From Paragonimus westermani (taxonomy: Eukaryota; Platyhelminthes; Trematoda; Plagiorchiida; Troglotrematidae), in contig QNGE01003056.1 of assembly GCA_008508345.1 (NCBI GenBank), positions 31,052 to 95,051 on the forward strand: a stretch of 64,000 nucleotides of DNA. Reading direction: 5' to 3'. Position 1 is the stretch's first letter. Every line of letters starts with the position of its first letter. A program made the translations under genes and the position numbers. Below the pieces are notes generated by a model. That model was not told the origin of the DNA. It ran no database searches and was given only the letters and a program-made list of their open reading frames with translations. Positions 55,301 through 60,332 of the stretch are shown here, piece after piece.

Positions 55301-58255
55301 TTCATATCATTCAAAATCTTCCATTAATCAGATAGATCATTTATTCTCATAAGAGTTATTGCACGCACAGGCTTAAAAAGATCCCAGCTGTAAAATCCGG
55401 GTTTTTGCTAGGTTTGAGCCAGTGACGGCAACTGTATCCACTTACTTTGCGAGAGTTCTGTCAGCTAAGGTTTGAATTCACGCTGGTGACTCGGAAATTC
55501 AGCATACGAACTCAATTCCTCGTCCATTCCACTACTGTATGTGGAATTCGCTAGACGATTCAGAAGGGTAATTACCCGGGAATAATTCCTCAGACAATTC
55601 ACAATGAACTCGACCGACACCACCATTGAGTAGTGCAGTAGTTATATTGATAGTTGATGCACCACATGTGTCACTTTAAAAGTCACCCAATTCTAACAAG
55701 TCCGAACTTCGGTTGGACCAGGACTGGTAACTGAAACAAAACTCACTTACACTGTTTGGAACTGAGAAAATTTTTTATGACTAGGTCTCCTTTACAGTGG
55801 CAAGTTTGCCAAATCAAGTATCTGTGATAATTATTTTTGTTTTTCTAAGATCGTCGTTTCAGAAGTATCACTGACAGAATTAACTAATTTAAAACAGCCC
55901 CGCAATTAAATCAGCTAATCGTTTTGAGGAAAGGTAACGAAAATCACAGCAATGTAATTTATTTCTGATTCAGTTTAGATTTCCATCGCATTTTTTTTAT
56001 TTCGTTCGAATATTTTTTTACTCAGTTAAATATTCACTTTTTTAGCCATCATGAGTTGGCCGCATACGACAGTAGTTATTTAGCAGTGTGAAGTTAGATG
56101 ATAACAAAAAGTACCAGTCTTCAATTGTTCCCCAATTTGCAGATAGTTTTATCACGTATTCTGAGTGTACTTAGCAGCGTCAGTCGAGTCAACTAGGCCC
56201 TGCTTTTTTGATCACTGTCATGTTCTAGGCAAATATCCGTAAACAATGACGGCAAAGTACATTATGGGGATGTTCTCTACTCTATGTTTCGCCTTCGAAG
56301 TCGATCATGTTCGTCTGATAACTAATGCATCTTCAATATGAGTCAATTCACTCGTAATGGATCTGGCTTATACCAGGCCTCGCGTTGTATTTTCAAGACT
56401 TTATCGATTTACAAGCATTTTGTTCCAAATCGTAGGTGTGTATCAGTGTTTAGCTTCTTCTATGGAAGTGAGTATGAACCATTTTTACAGGTCCACATTT
56501 CTGAATGGAAAGATGAATTATTACTCTCAATACCCAATTGCGGTGTTTCGATCGGGCAACATAGTGGGTTAAACGCTTGATAAAATTACTTATATGAAAG
56601 AATTGCGGAAAGGCTTACAGCAGGGTTAGCTAACGTTTGTCGAAACATCAGAAACGAACAATGAAACAACTTGAAGCAAAAGTATTGCAGATGTACTCGT
56701 TGGATGACCTGCACGACAGGGGTCAAGTCGACGATCAATATACGTGTAATGTGGGCTGACATTCATACTGGTGTACACTATGTAGAGTATCCCAGCGTAG
56801 CTGCGTCTGCATGACGCATGGATCGGGATTTATAAGCTGTCTACGAATATTTGAATGCCCTGATCAGACCTGCTTGTTTATGGCTATCCAGAAAATGAAA
56901 CACCAGAAGTGGGTAACGCGAATTACTTTGCGCAACCGAATATGCAATGCTTCTCGAAGGGGTTCGTTGTTTCATCTGGGCCGAGCGTCACATAACTGTG
57001 TCTAAACTGCGCTTATCGTAAACAATCTGTTACAAGCCTTGTAAACAAATCCTAAAATCTGATTAACTTAATTTCTTTGTATTAAAAATAACTAGACATT
57101 CACCTCAGTTCATTGGCTACATTTGCGTGAATTGTTCAAGAAAAGTCCGAGTGACTTTGTTGGACTAATAACGAATGCGGGTTGAAACGACAATATATTA
57201 GAGCAGTTTAGTGATCCGAACCGATTAAAAATTCCCTGATTAGACAGAAAGTAGAACGTTACAACGGTTCCGTTTGTTGTGATATTAATATAACCCTACT
57301 GTATTTAGTGAAAAGATGTTCCACTACATAGAGTACATTCATGCCAATATTTTACTAGACAACATTCAACGCAGAAAGGTGTGCTTATTAAGTCAAACAG
57401 ATCAGCATTATAATATTCATAGGATTCGTAAAAATATTACAGATTAAAGGAAGCTTGGAGAGCTTGTCCATTTAGGGATGTGTTGAACAGTTTAGCAAGA
57501 AACTACAAACTAGAAGGGCCATTTCGGTTACAGAGGGTTAGTAATGAATAAACTGCGAAGGTGATAACTGGAGAATAACAAGCAGAATAGAAGCTCAACC
57601 ACTGCTTATAAAACATGCAGACTCACTGCAAAATATAACAGACGGCATTTGGTTAGCATTAACAGTGAGAGGTCGAGTGTATCCTAATTCTACCGTTACG
57701 ATGTTAATGATTTAGTTTTTTGATACTCCGTTTTTTGTGCTAATTCGGCGCTTGAACTAAACTACTAAGGACTTAGTTACGATAGACTCTGGTGATTTGT
57801 TCCACGTCGATGGCTTTAAAGCTTCCATCTTGAGTTAGTTATTTTCTCCAGACACATTTTTCTTCAGGGGAGTTTGGGATTGATGGAGAATCTTATACAC
57901 TAAGGTCAAGTCTCCTTTGCTATCCCGGTGGCTCAACCAGAAATGTTCCAGTTTGTGTAACCCAATTGATGAGGGAAAGGAATGTACCTTCGCAAACCGT
58001 TTCGTAGTTTTAAGTGCTTTCCTTCACCAAATGAAGAAAATTTTGGATATTGAAGTCAAGATGCGGGTGCATCAGCGGGCCAAACATAACCACAAATCAA
58101 AACATGTAATGCCTCTCAAAGATTTGAATGAGCAAGTCCAGTACCGAAAATGCGTTCTTGACCATTTACACTTTGCTAGCGTGCATGCCAAGATCAGTTC
58201 ACGTGGGAGTGTGGCGGAACCTAGTTTTCGGCCTCAAAGAACGTGCATCATTTGA
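4144..58255 (+). CDS. LARGE: LARGE-type bifunctional glycosyltransferase (GT8 + GT49), split gene
   Basis: This entry covers the whole gene; exons are listed separately. Known family: LARGE enzymes sit in the Golgi as type II membrane proteins and extend matriglycan (xylose-glucuronate repeats) on alpha-dystroglycan, using a GT8 xylosyltransferase and a GT49 glucuronyltransferase domain. Seen here: an N-terminal anchor, then in order the [10 protein letters not shown] strand, [14 protein letters not shown], the nucleotide-sugar/metal DTD motif, a GINTG motif, TADQ-DIYNAI and LWNVQ, all in LARGE order and spacing. Exons 1 to 7 join in phase 0,0,0,0,0,0, then phase 1 onward. The GT49 half is only partly found. 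Introns are about 11.9, 10.6, 0.8, 0.5, 5.8, 2.6 and 11.9 kb. Other GT8 members are less likely because GT49-like exons follow on the same strand. Confidence 0.82.
4475..4808. repeat. Foldback (long inverted repeat) element
   Basis: Arms 4475-4590 and 4693-4808 are reverse complements of 116 bases each, with five mismatches that I count (about 96% identity). They flank a 102-base centre without coding potential. The structure is that of a foldback or hairpin MITE. A 12-base word, AAATGTCATTTA, occurs at 4419-4430 and again at 4806-4817, bracketing the element. It is not a clean target duplication because the left copy is 44 bases away from the arm. Confidence 0.9.
4934..5044. repeat. Imperfect inverted repeat hairpin
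   Basis: GTGTTTCAGCGTATAG at about 4950-4965 pairs with CTATACGCTGAAACAC near 5017-5032. Looser pairing continues outward to CATCA..TGATG and inward to GAGCG/CGCTT. The centre is about 33 bases. It lies 130 bases after the foldback element and may be a second, unrelated hairpin element. Confidence 0.75.
5943..6000 (+). repeat. 26-bp stem hairpin with 6-base loop
   Basis: Arm 5943-5968 and arm 5975-6000 are inverted repeats around the loop GTGCAA. The only two differences are G opposite T. In the + strand RNA (the sense of the host intron) these become G-U pairs, so the stem would be continuous. The opposite strand would have two A-C mismatches. It could be a short foldback element or a structured RNA; function is unknown. 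Confidence 0.8.
7130..7177. repeat. Three tandem 16-bp units
   Basis: The unit CATGGYAGTACTGCAC is repeated three times with a single base difference in the middle copy. Each unit contains the palindromes AGTACT and TGCA. It is a short minisatellite inside intron 1 with no coding context. Confidence 0.9.
9427..9530. mobile_element. Rearranged fragments of the SINE-like repeat
   Basis: 9427-9463 resembles, in inverted orientation, 12431-12467 of the SINE-like copy downstream, with about four fifths of positions shared. 9485-9530 (TTCGAAAGAGGCTGG and flank) resembles 12640-12690 in direct orientation. The two pieces are adjacent, so this is a scrambled third copy beside the longer copy that starts at 9593. 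Confidence 0.5.
9593..9982 (+). mobile_element. SINE-like repeat with tRNA-like promoter, copy 1 (degenerate)
   Basis: It is collinear with 12334-12724 over about 390 bases: GCAGGTTTAATGAG at the start, GGTTATCGA, GGTGGTTGAG, CAGTCGTGCCTAAT, an A-box-like TGGCGCGGTGG at 9780, AAACTCGAGTCTA and TCGAAAGAG near the end. The B box is decayed (GGAGTTCTAGTC at 9821). The open frame at 9877-10113 is inside this repeat and is not a gene. Confidence 0.7.
10640..11130 (+). pseudogene. Penelope-like reverse transcriptase fragment, inactive
   Basis: Frames across this stretch show a PLE reverse transcriptase core: a degenerate SPLG-like segment near 10720, [11 protein letters not shown] near 10770-10800 where an active enzyme has YVDD, then after stops and shifts [14 protein letters not shown] near 11000, matching the conserved F.SFVPL..KR block. 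Both catalytic positions are changed (D to E, D to G) and several stops break the frame. The GIY-YIG end is not seen here. Confidence 0.55.
12334..12724 (+). mobile_element. SINE-like repeat with tRNA-like promoter, copy 2
   Basis: This is the better copy of the repeat also found at 9593-9982. It has an A box (TGGCGCAGTGGTTAACACG, 12522-12540) and a B box (GGAGTTCAAATCC from 12564), spaced as in a tRNA-type RNA polymerase III promoter. The tRNA-like part is internal: about 190 bases of shared sequence precede it and about 150 follow it. I do not see a poly(A) or simple-repeat tail. No tRNA cloverleaf is complete. Confidence 0.75.
15718..16134 (-). other. Unassigned open frame, 138 codons
   Basis: This minus-strand frame starts with ATG at 16134 and runs to 15718. 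It contains [17 protein letters not shown] and a few Cys pairs, but I do not recognise a family. It sits in LARGE intron 1 just upstream of exon 2 and overlaps a 105-codon + frame. A stop-free run of this length is expected a few times by chance in 64 kb, so it may be nothing, or a decayed retroelement gag. Confidence 0.2.
16267..16578 (+). CDS. LARGE: LARGE-like exon 2: start of GT8 domain
   Basis: It encodes 104 residues, phase 0 at both ends. The acceptor is TTTCTCTTGTTTAG and the donor GCGGCG|GTAAGT. It reads [16 protein letters not shown], then [12 protein letters not shown], a long insert, [14 protein letters not shown] and [12 protein letters not shown]. These match the LARGE segments IHVAIVCAG, VTLVKSVLF, LHFHLIAD and FYNADEL. 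Between ILYYQ and LQFHLIAD about 30 extra residues are inserted relative to vertebrate LARGE, with NIT and NDS glycosylation sequons and two Cys. Confidence 0.92.
19425..20558 (-). mobile_element. Penelope-like element: RT core plus GIY-YIG, 5' truncated
   Basis: One open frame of 378 codons (20558 down to 19425) has no internal stop. In order it shows [37 protein letters not shown], the catalytic KRYVDDIF (YVDD at 20307-20318), NFLDVDI, a [19 protein letters not shown] block, the linker, and a GIY-YIG nuclease ([19 protein letters not shown], then [10 protein letters not shown]). The amino-terminal fingers of the RT are missing: a stop precedes DYIERN, and the sequence beyond 20560 does not match. 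It is the best preserved PLE in the window and lies antisense in LARGE intron 2. The 5' truncation argues against autonomous activity. Confidence 0.9.
24650..25375 (+). pseudogene. CR1-type LINE, 3' end of reverse transcriptase, decayed
   Basis: Three frames together give the C-terminal part of a non-LTR retrotransposon RT. First comes [12 protein letters not shown], then [16 protein letters not shown] (about 24755-24815). After a stop come [16 protein letters not shown] and [15 protein letters not shown] (about 24940-25050). After a frame change come [16 protein letters not shown] and [17 protein letters not shown] (25120-25220), and finally [12 protein letters not shown] in a further frame. 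These are the thumb and tail motifs of CR1/Jockey-like LINEs. The catalytic core and endonuclease are absent, as in a typical 5' truncated copy. Confidence 0.75.
27165..27260 (+). CDS. LARGE: LARGE-like exon 3
   Basis: It is 96 bases, 32 codons, phase 0 at both ends. The acceptor is CCATTCATAG and the donor AACAAA|GTAAGG. It reads [19 protein letters not shown], then [13 protein letters not shown]. This matches the LARGE block SWIPNKHYSGIYGLMK plus LVLTKTLPANLERV. Joined to exon 2, the number of residues from FY to the final G of HTAG equals that in human LARGE1, which supports both borders. The conserved Tyr of YSG is Thr here. Confidence 0.85.
27261..28667 (+). other. LARGE-like introns 3 and 4
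   Basis: Intron 3 is 27261-28069 (809 bases) and intron 4 is 28154-28667 (514 bases). These are the two shortest introns of the gene, and no inserted element is visible in either. Confidence 0.7.
28070..28153 (+). CDS. LARGE: LARGE-like exon 4: catalytic DTD motif
   Basis: It is 84 bases, 28 codons, phase 0 at both ends. The acceptor is ATACGCGTAG and the donor AATCAA|GTAAGC. It reads [18 protein letters not shown], then [10 protein letters not shown]. The DTD at 28082-28090 is the DxD motif of GT8 enzymes that binds the metal and UDP-sugar, and HDIGELW matches TDIAELW. An active-site motif intact in an otherwise diverged protein argues for a working xylosyltransferase domain. Confidence 0.92.
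28668..28739 (+). CDS. LARGE: LARGE-like exon 5
   Basis: It is 72 bases, 24 codons, phase 0 at both ends. The acceptor is TCATTTAACCCAG and the donor ATCTAC|GTGAGT. It reads [16 protein letters not shown], then HTIDWPIY, matching the LARGE block LGLVENQSDWYLGNL ... RPWPALG. Conserved positions include the Val strand, the Q-[ST/N]-D-x-Y pattern and WP. Confidence 0.82.
28740..34585 (+). other. LARGE-like intron 5 (about 5.8 kb)
   Basis: It runs from GTGAGT to TTATTTTAG. Apart from a decayed gypsy integrase piece near 33880-34070 I see no supportable feature. A B-box-like word (GGTTCAAATTCCC at about 29223) has no convincing partner A box. Confidence 0.6.
33880..34070 (+). pseudogene. Gypsy-type integrase C-terminal scrap
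   Basis: In one frame [14 protein letters not shown] (about 33999-34040) matches the start of the integrase C-terminal module of Ty3/gypsy elements (GDRVWxxSP-type). The preceding stretch in another frame keeps an open run ending in Asp/Glu-rich residues. Only this scrap is visible; the catalytic core is not. Confidence 0.35.
34586..34717 (+). CDS. LARGE: LARGE-like exon 6
   Basis: It is 132 bases, 44 codons, phase 0 at both ends. The acceptor is GTTTTATTTTAG and the donor GACCAA|GTTAGT. It reads [20 protein letters not shown], then [12 protein letters not shown] and ending RTADQ. This matches [20 protein letters not shown], then WEQMW and SLADQ of LARGE. The NTG and ADQ motifs are GT8 signature residues of the sugar-binding site. 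The correct frame differs from the longer 117-codon open frame that covers the same DNA. Confidence 0.93.
34718..37297 (+). other. LARGE-like intron 6 (about 2.6 kb)
   Basis: It runs from GTTAGT to TTTTTTATCAG. It contains the assembly seam at 36827-36937. No gene or named element is recognised in the rest. Confidence 0.6.
36827..36937. repeat. Exact 55-bp duplication around one N (assembly seam)
   Basis: 36827-36881 and 36883-36937 are identical and are separated by a single N at 36882. This is the pattern left when two overlapping contig ends are joined without merging. It is more likely artefact than a biological tandem repeat. A second single N lies at 11192. Confidence 0.85.
37298..37589 (+). 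CDS. LARGE: LARGE-like exon 7: end of GT8 domain
   Basis: It is 292 bases, 97 codons plus one base. It starts phase 0 after TTTTTTATCAG and ends phase 1 at GGAA|GTAAGC. It reads [18 protein letters not shown], then [16 protein letters not shown], a longer loop, and [19 protein letters not shown] has DIFNAVIKQNPFLVYQLP, CFWNVQLSDHTRSEQC and LKVIHWNSP in the same order. The loop between the Cys and the LLHF strand is about 25 residues longer than in vertebrates. Joined to exon 6 it restores the ADQ-DI motif. Confidence 0.92.
42657..43562 (-). pseudogene. Gypsy integrase, interrupted
   Basis: The zinc finger region reads [16 protein letters not shown], then a TGA at 43284-43286 where a Trp codon is usual, then [19 protein letters not shown], so the HHCC residues are present. 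The catalytic core keeps the first Asp ([10 protein letters not shown]) and the last Glu ([13 protein letters not shown]). The second Asp block is damaged: [11 protein letters not shown] is preceded by CRATR instead of SDNGT, which fits a small frame change. Confidence 0.85.
43590..43877 (-). pseudogene. Gypsy RNase H, C-terminal part
   Basis: It reads [20 protein letters not shown], then [20 protein letters not shown] and QADGLSRL. This is the usual end of a gypsy RNase H (TDHKPL, RWA..L..YDF.I.YR, N.DALSR). The Asp-His pair before KP is DR here, and it is out of frame with the upstream RT. Confidence 0.8.
43907..45270 (-). pseudogene. Gypsy protease tail and reverse transcriptase
   Basis: Near 44920-44990 a [10 protein letters not shown] segment resembles the end of a gypsy protease (LxGLDWL). 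RT follows: [32 protein letters not shown], then after a frame change and an in-frame [23 protein letters not shown] with the catalytic YLDD intact (44456-44467). [19 protein letters not shown] and an RNase H start ([11 protein letters not shown]) follow down to 43907. Confidence 0.85.
46677..46931 (+). other. Possible extra exon of the LARGE-like gene
   Basis: A 255-base stretch is open in one frame. It has an acceptor (GAAGCTAG) and a consensus donor (CTCAG|GTAAGA), both giving phase 1, so it could be spliced between exon 7 and exon 8 without a shift. It encodes [19 protein letters not shown] and later [21 protein letters not shown] see no match to LARGE or another family. An internal AAA|GTAAGC is an alternative donor. 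It may be a chance frame. Confidence 0.25.
49458..49620 (+). CDS. LARGE: Probable LARGE-like exon 8: GT8/GT49 linker
   Basis: After a good acceptor (TTGCTTATTTCATTTAG) the frame in phase 1 continues exon 7 exactly. It reads [20 protein letters not shown], then [17 protein letters not shown]. This resembles the helical segment that follows the GT8 domain in LARGE ([20 protein letters not shown]). The 3' end is uncertain: possible donors are non-consensus (GTTTAG, GTTAGG near 49576-49585), and the frame stops at 49621. The end given is the limit of the open frame. Confidence 0.5.
51200..51430 (+). pseudogene. Gypsy RNase H scrap
   Basis: One frame (51258-51428) has [20 protein letters not shown] and then [14 protein letters not shown], matching RW.EQL..YEF...HRPGK, N.DALSR of gypsy RNase H ends. 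Just upstream, in another frame, [15 protein letters not shown] corresponds to the preceding strand. The frames do not join, so the copy is dead. Confidence 0.6.
52100..52122. repeat. (AT)n microsatellite
   Basis: About 11 AT units in a row lie just beyond the 3' end of the PLE at 52196-53870. Confidence 0.95.
52196..53870 (-). pseudogene. Penelope-like element, RT plus GIY-YIG, inactive
   Basis: Read on minus from 53870: [20 protein letters not shown], then [56 protein letters not shown] and [25 protein letters not shown]-like GIY-YIG region follows at 52441-52565, and RFAEA-type [15 protein letters not shown] near 52280. The catalytic YVDD is YVND (near 53121-53132), and several stops and shifts break the frame. 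Many open frames on the + strand here, such as 52565-52990, are shadows. It interrupts the region where GT49 exons of the LARGE-like gene are expected. Confidence 0.85.
54214..54311 (+). CDS. LARGE: Possible LARGE-like GT49 exon
   Basis: It is open up to a consensus donor (TACCCAG|GTGAGT) in phase 1. It reads [20 protein letters not shown] and then [14 protein letters not shown]49 enzymes have an F-[YT]-[YF] strand, then a TN[FY][AS][KR]W segment and a PY.V tail before the EPY/EPF motif; SFSRLKN and RRIYQ fit that order. Its phase 1 end matches the phase 1 start of the EPF exon at 56447. The acceptor (GCGCAG) lacks a good pyrimidine tract and the similarity is weak. Confidence 0.35.
54312..54332. 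repeat. GTGA/GA microsatellite at a splice donor
   Basis: GTGAGTGAGTGAGAGAGAGAG begins on the donor of the possible exon at 54214-54311, so the donor itself may have been formed or kept by a simple repeat. Confidence 0.85.
54774..55030 (-). pseudogene. Possible dynein light chain-like scrap
   Basis: A minus-strand frame of 79 codons contains [20 protein letters not shown]. Dynein light chains (LC8/tegumental families of flukes) have a helix of the form AI.IA..AL.KYNVEKDIA, which this resembles. The rest of the frame does not show the WHCIVG..FGSYVTH core, so it may be a decayed copy or chance. Confidence 0.2.
55031..56446. other. Non-coding, likely intronic
   Basis: I see no gene or element here. 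Together with 56568-57951 it would be intron of the LARGE-like gene if the GT49 exons are right. Confidence 0.4.
56447..56567 (+). CDS. LARGE: Probable LARGE-like GT49 exon with EPF motif
   Basis: In phase 1 after GTGTATCAG it reads [20 protein letters not shown] and then [15 protein letters not shown]. The EYEPFLQV segment matches the conserved FEPYVVV / WEPFYVA segment of GT49 enzymes (LARGE, B4GAT1), and SEWKDEL sits where they have P.[FY]DERF. The chosen donor (GG|GTTAAA, 56568) is weak. I picked it because its phase 2 fits the next exon. The GFG[WF]N motif that normally follows is not conserved. Confidence 0.45.
57952..58255 (+). CDS. LARGE: Probable terminal LARGE-like exon
   Basis: After GAAATGTTCCAG, in phase 2, it reads [20 protein letters not shown], then SAFLHQM, and later [12 protein letters not shown] and QVQYRKC, ending at TGA 58253-58255. 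GT49 proteins end with [FY]xVLxxxFLxH, then a H-P-x-K-x-x-x-x-x-H-N-K-like stretch and a YRxF/C helix. The pattern is kept, though diverged. An AATAAA lies 150 bases downstream. The tail after the helix ([11 protein letters not shown] onward) has no counterpart. Confidence 0.5.
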
Positions 58256-60133
58256 CAATTAGCCGTGTTGAACGGCTGTCGATCACCTGTGACACAAAGG
58301 TGTAATACGTTTGAGTCACTGTTCACCATCCTACCTTTATTCACATGCTACCATGTGATAACAACGAAAGATAGATAAACTGTAGGATTTCGAGCGGAAA
58401 CAGAATAAAGATCCGATGTGCACACTGGATGCGCAATAGCAACCTAAAAAGCCCCGTTTACGTCGACATCAAAGTCGCACATTTGGAAGTGGACAGGAGT
58501 CAAGGATTTTTGCTACCGTAATTATGGTGATTTACGCAGAGTGTCAAATTCTCCCCTCAGGGAAGTCCAGAAACCATATCAGTTGGCTTGATTTCATCAG
58601 CCACTTCTATCCAATCTTCTGATCACCAAGCGGACTAGTAACATCCCAGATCTTCCTTCGAAACCCATGCTGACTTTTATGCGACAGCGAAAACAGAACG
58701 AAATGCTCGTATAACCGGTTATCAATTTAGCTTTCCGGGCTCTTCAAGGCAATCGGAAATAATGCAATCAACCTCTAATTTGTCGGATTCATTGCTGCTA
58801 GCGTCTTCAAGATTGGAAGAAATTGTGCACATATTCCAAGCTTTGGGCTGCTTGCTTATTTTCACAAAACTGACAATTTTCGGAACGCACTGTGTGATGT
58901 GAAATTAATTGTTCTCATAACATCTTCAGTACGCGTAACAGATTTATGTAGTGAATCTGAACAGCCGGTAGAAAATGCACTCAGCTACTGGTTGCCACAA
59001 CCGTTGACGGCTTCGCTAGTTGAGTAACCATACGCGTGATAGTGTGAATGTTCTTGTTAACTTGTTACTACATCGCGGAATGCAGCAGCTTGGGGTTGTA
59101 GCTTAAGTCCAACCATTGTAACACAATTTTTACTGTCTCTCAATATATCTCGATAACTAAAAGAAACATGTCATACGTCAGAGTGAATAAATCAAATTCT
59201 TAAGCTATTAAAACGGTGGCGCTTATTTGCCAGCCCTTTAACGCACCTCTTTGGTATTAAAGCAGATGTAAAAACAGAATCTGGTGACTTACTTTCGAAG
59301 ACGTTTGAAGATTTTTGGAAGGCATTGTGAGACACGAAAGTATCCGTTTTCATGATGTCCTTAGTATTGATGTATATGCTGATTCTGTCGTGTTGGTAAC
59401 ATCTGTGTAGTACAAGCGAGAGATTGTCAGATGGTTGTGGGTGATTACATCACTGGTGCTGTAGAACACTTTTGGAATGACCCTAAACCCGACAGTCAGT
59501 TCTAGGTAATACTACAATTTGTTGACCCGCATAGCTGTTGTTACCCGACTACAGATCGTACAGTACTCGTCGTATGCTTTTTCAACTCTCCGCATATATC
59601 GGTTGACTAAACGTTCCTGGCCGCTGTATCCGACTGGACTGATCACTGTTAGGAGCACGTTGGGGACTCTGCGGGGAATTGGAAAGGTTAGCGATCAGAA
59701 TTCGAGACTATCAAGCCTGGTTTAGTGACATTCACAGATATGTTCAGCCGAGCATCTGGTTGGTCGCTCAACGTAACTAATTCCACCGGAACAAACGAGA
59801 AAGAATATACACAAAGAGGTGTAAAACCAGGCGCTTCGTAATTTCGGCAAAGACCTATCTTTAGAATGGATCTGAGGTGGGCGCATAGTCTGCAGTTAAA
59901 TCATTTCGCCAACAACAAATTAGAAAATTTCATGGATGGCTTTAACCAACCTACCACCCTGAAGTGATGGAACGCCAAATTCATCGTAACGTTCTGGTAA
60001 GACTACGGCTTACTTAGCCTTGTGATAACTGAAATCGAGTATGGTCTGCACACCACATTTTGGATTCAACTGATTAATAGCTTTCTTTTATTAGCCCATT
60101 GTTTGTTAACATTATCTATTATTCTCCTTCTAC
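58256..60133. other. Intergenic stretch between LARGE-like and TPST-like genes
   Basis: It holds the 3' end of the first gene and the presumed promoter of the second, about 1.9 kb. The open frame at 59519-59725 is not recognisable. No clear promoter motif is visible. Confidence 0.4.
58404..58409 (+). terminator. Putative polyadenylation signal of the LARGE-like gene
   Basis: AATAAA lies about 150 bases after the stop codon of the terminal exon. It is the first such hexamer I see downstream on this strand. Confidence 0.4.
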
Positions 60134-60332
60134 ATGGGTTGCGTTAGATTAATCGCTTCATTCTCTCTTAATCATTCCTCATTAATAGTTATCATTAACC
60201 GAACTGTTGGGGCCACCCTACTTTTGCTAATTTTATGGAATGTTGCGTTTTCCGGTCCGAAGATCCAGCCAAAATCCTACATGGACGCTCGCATGAAGCC
60301 CTATATATTTGTCGGTGGACACCAAAGCTCCG
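60134..60332 (+). CDS. TPST-like exon 1: membrane anchor and 5'-phosphosulfate loop start
   Basis: It encodes 66 residues plus one base, from the ATG at 60134 to a consensus donor (TCCG|GTAAGT). After a short head there is a hydrophobic segment (VGATLLLLILWNVAF, residues about 26-40), a stem, and MKPYIFVGGHQSSG at the end. Tyrosylprotein sulfotransferases have [ML]P.IFVGGVPRSGTTLMR at this place, where the loop binds the phosphate of PAPS. The known role is sulfation of tyrosines on secreted and membrane proteins in the trans-Golgi. Other Golgi sulfotransferases share the loop, but IFVGG is the TPST form. The exon carrying TTLMR was not found. Confidence 0.65.
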
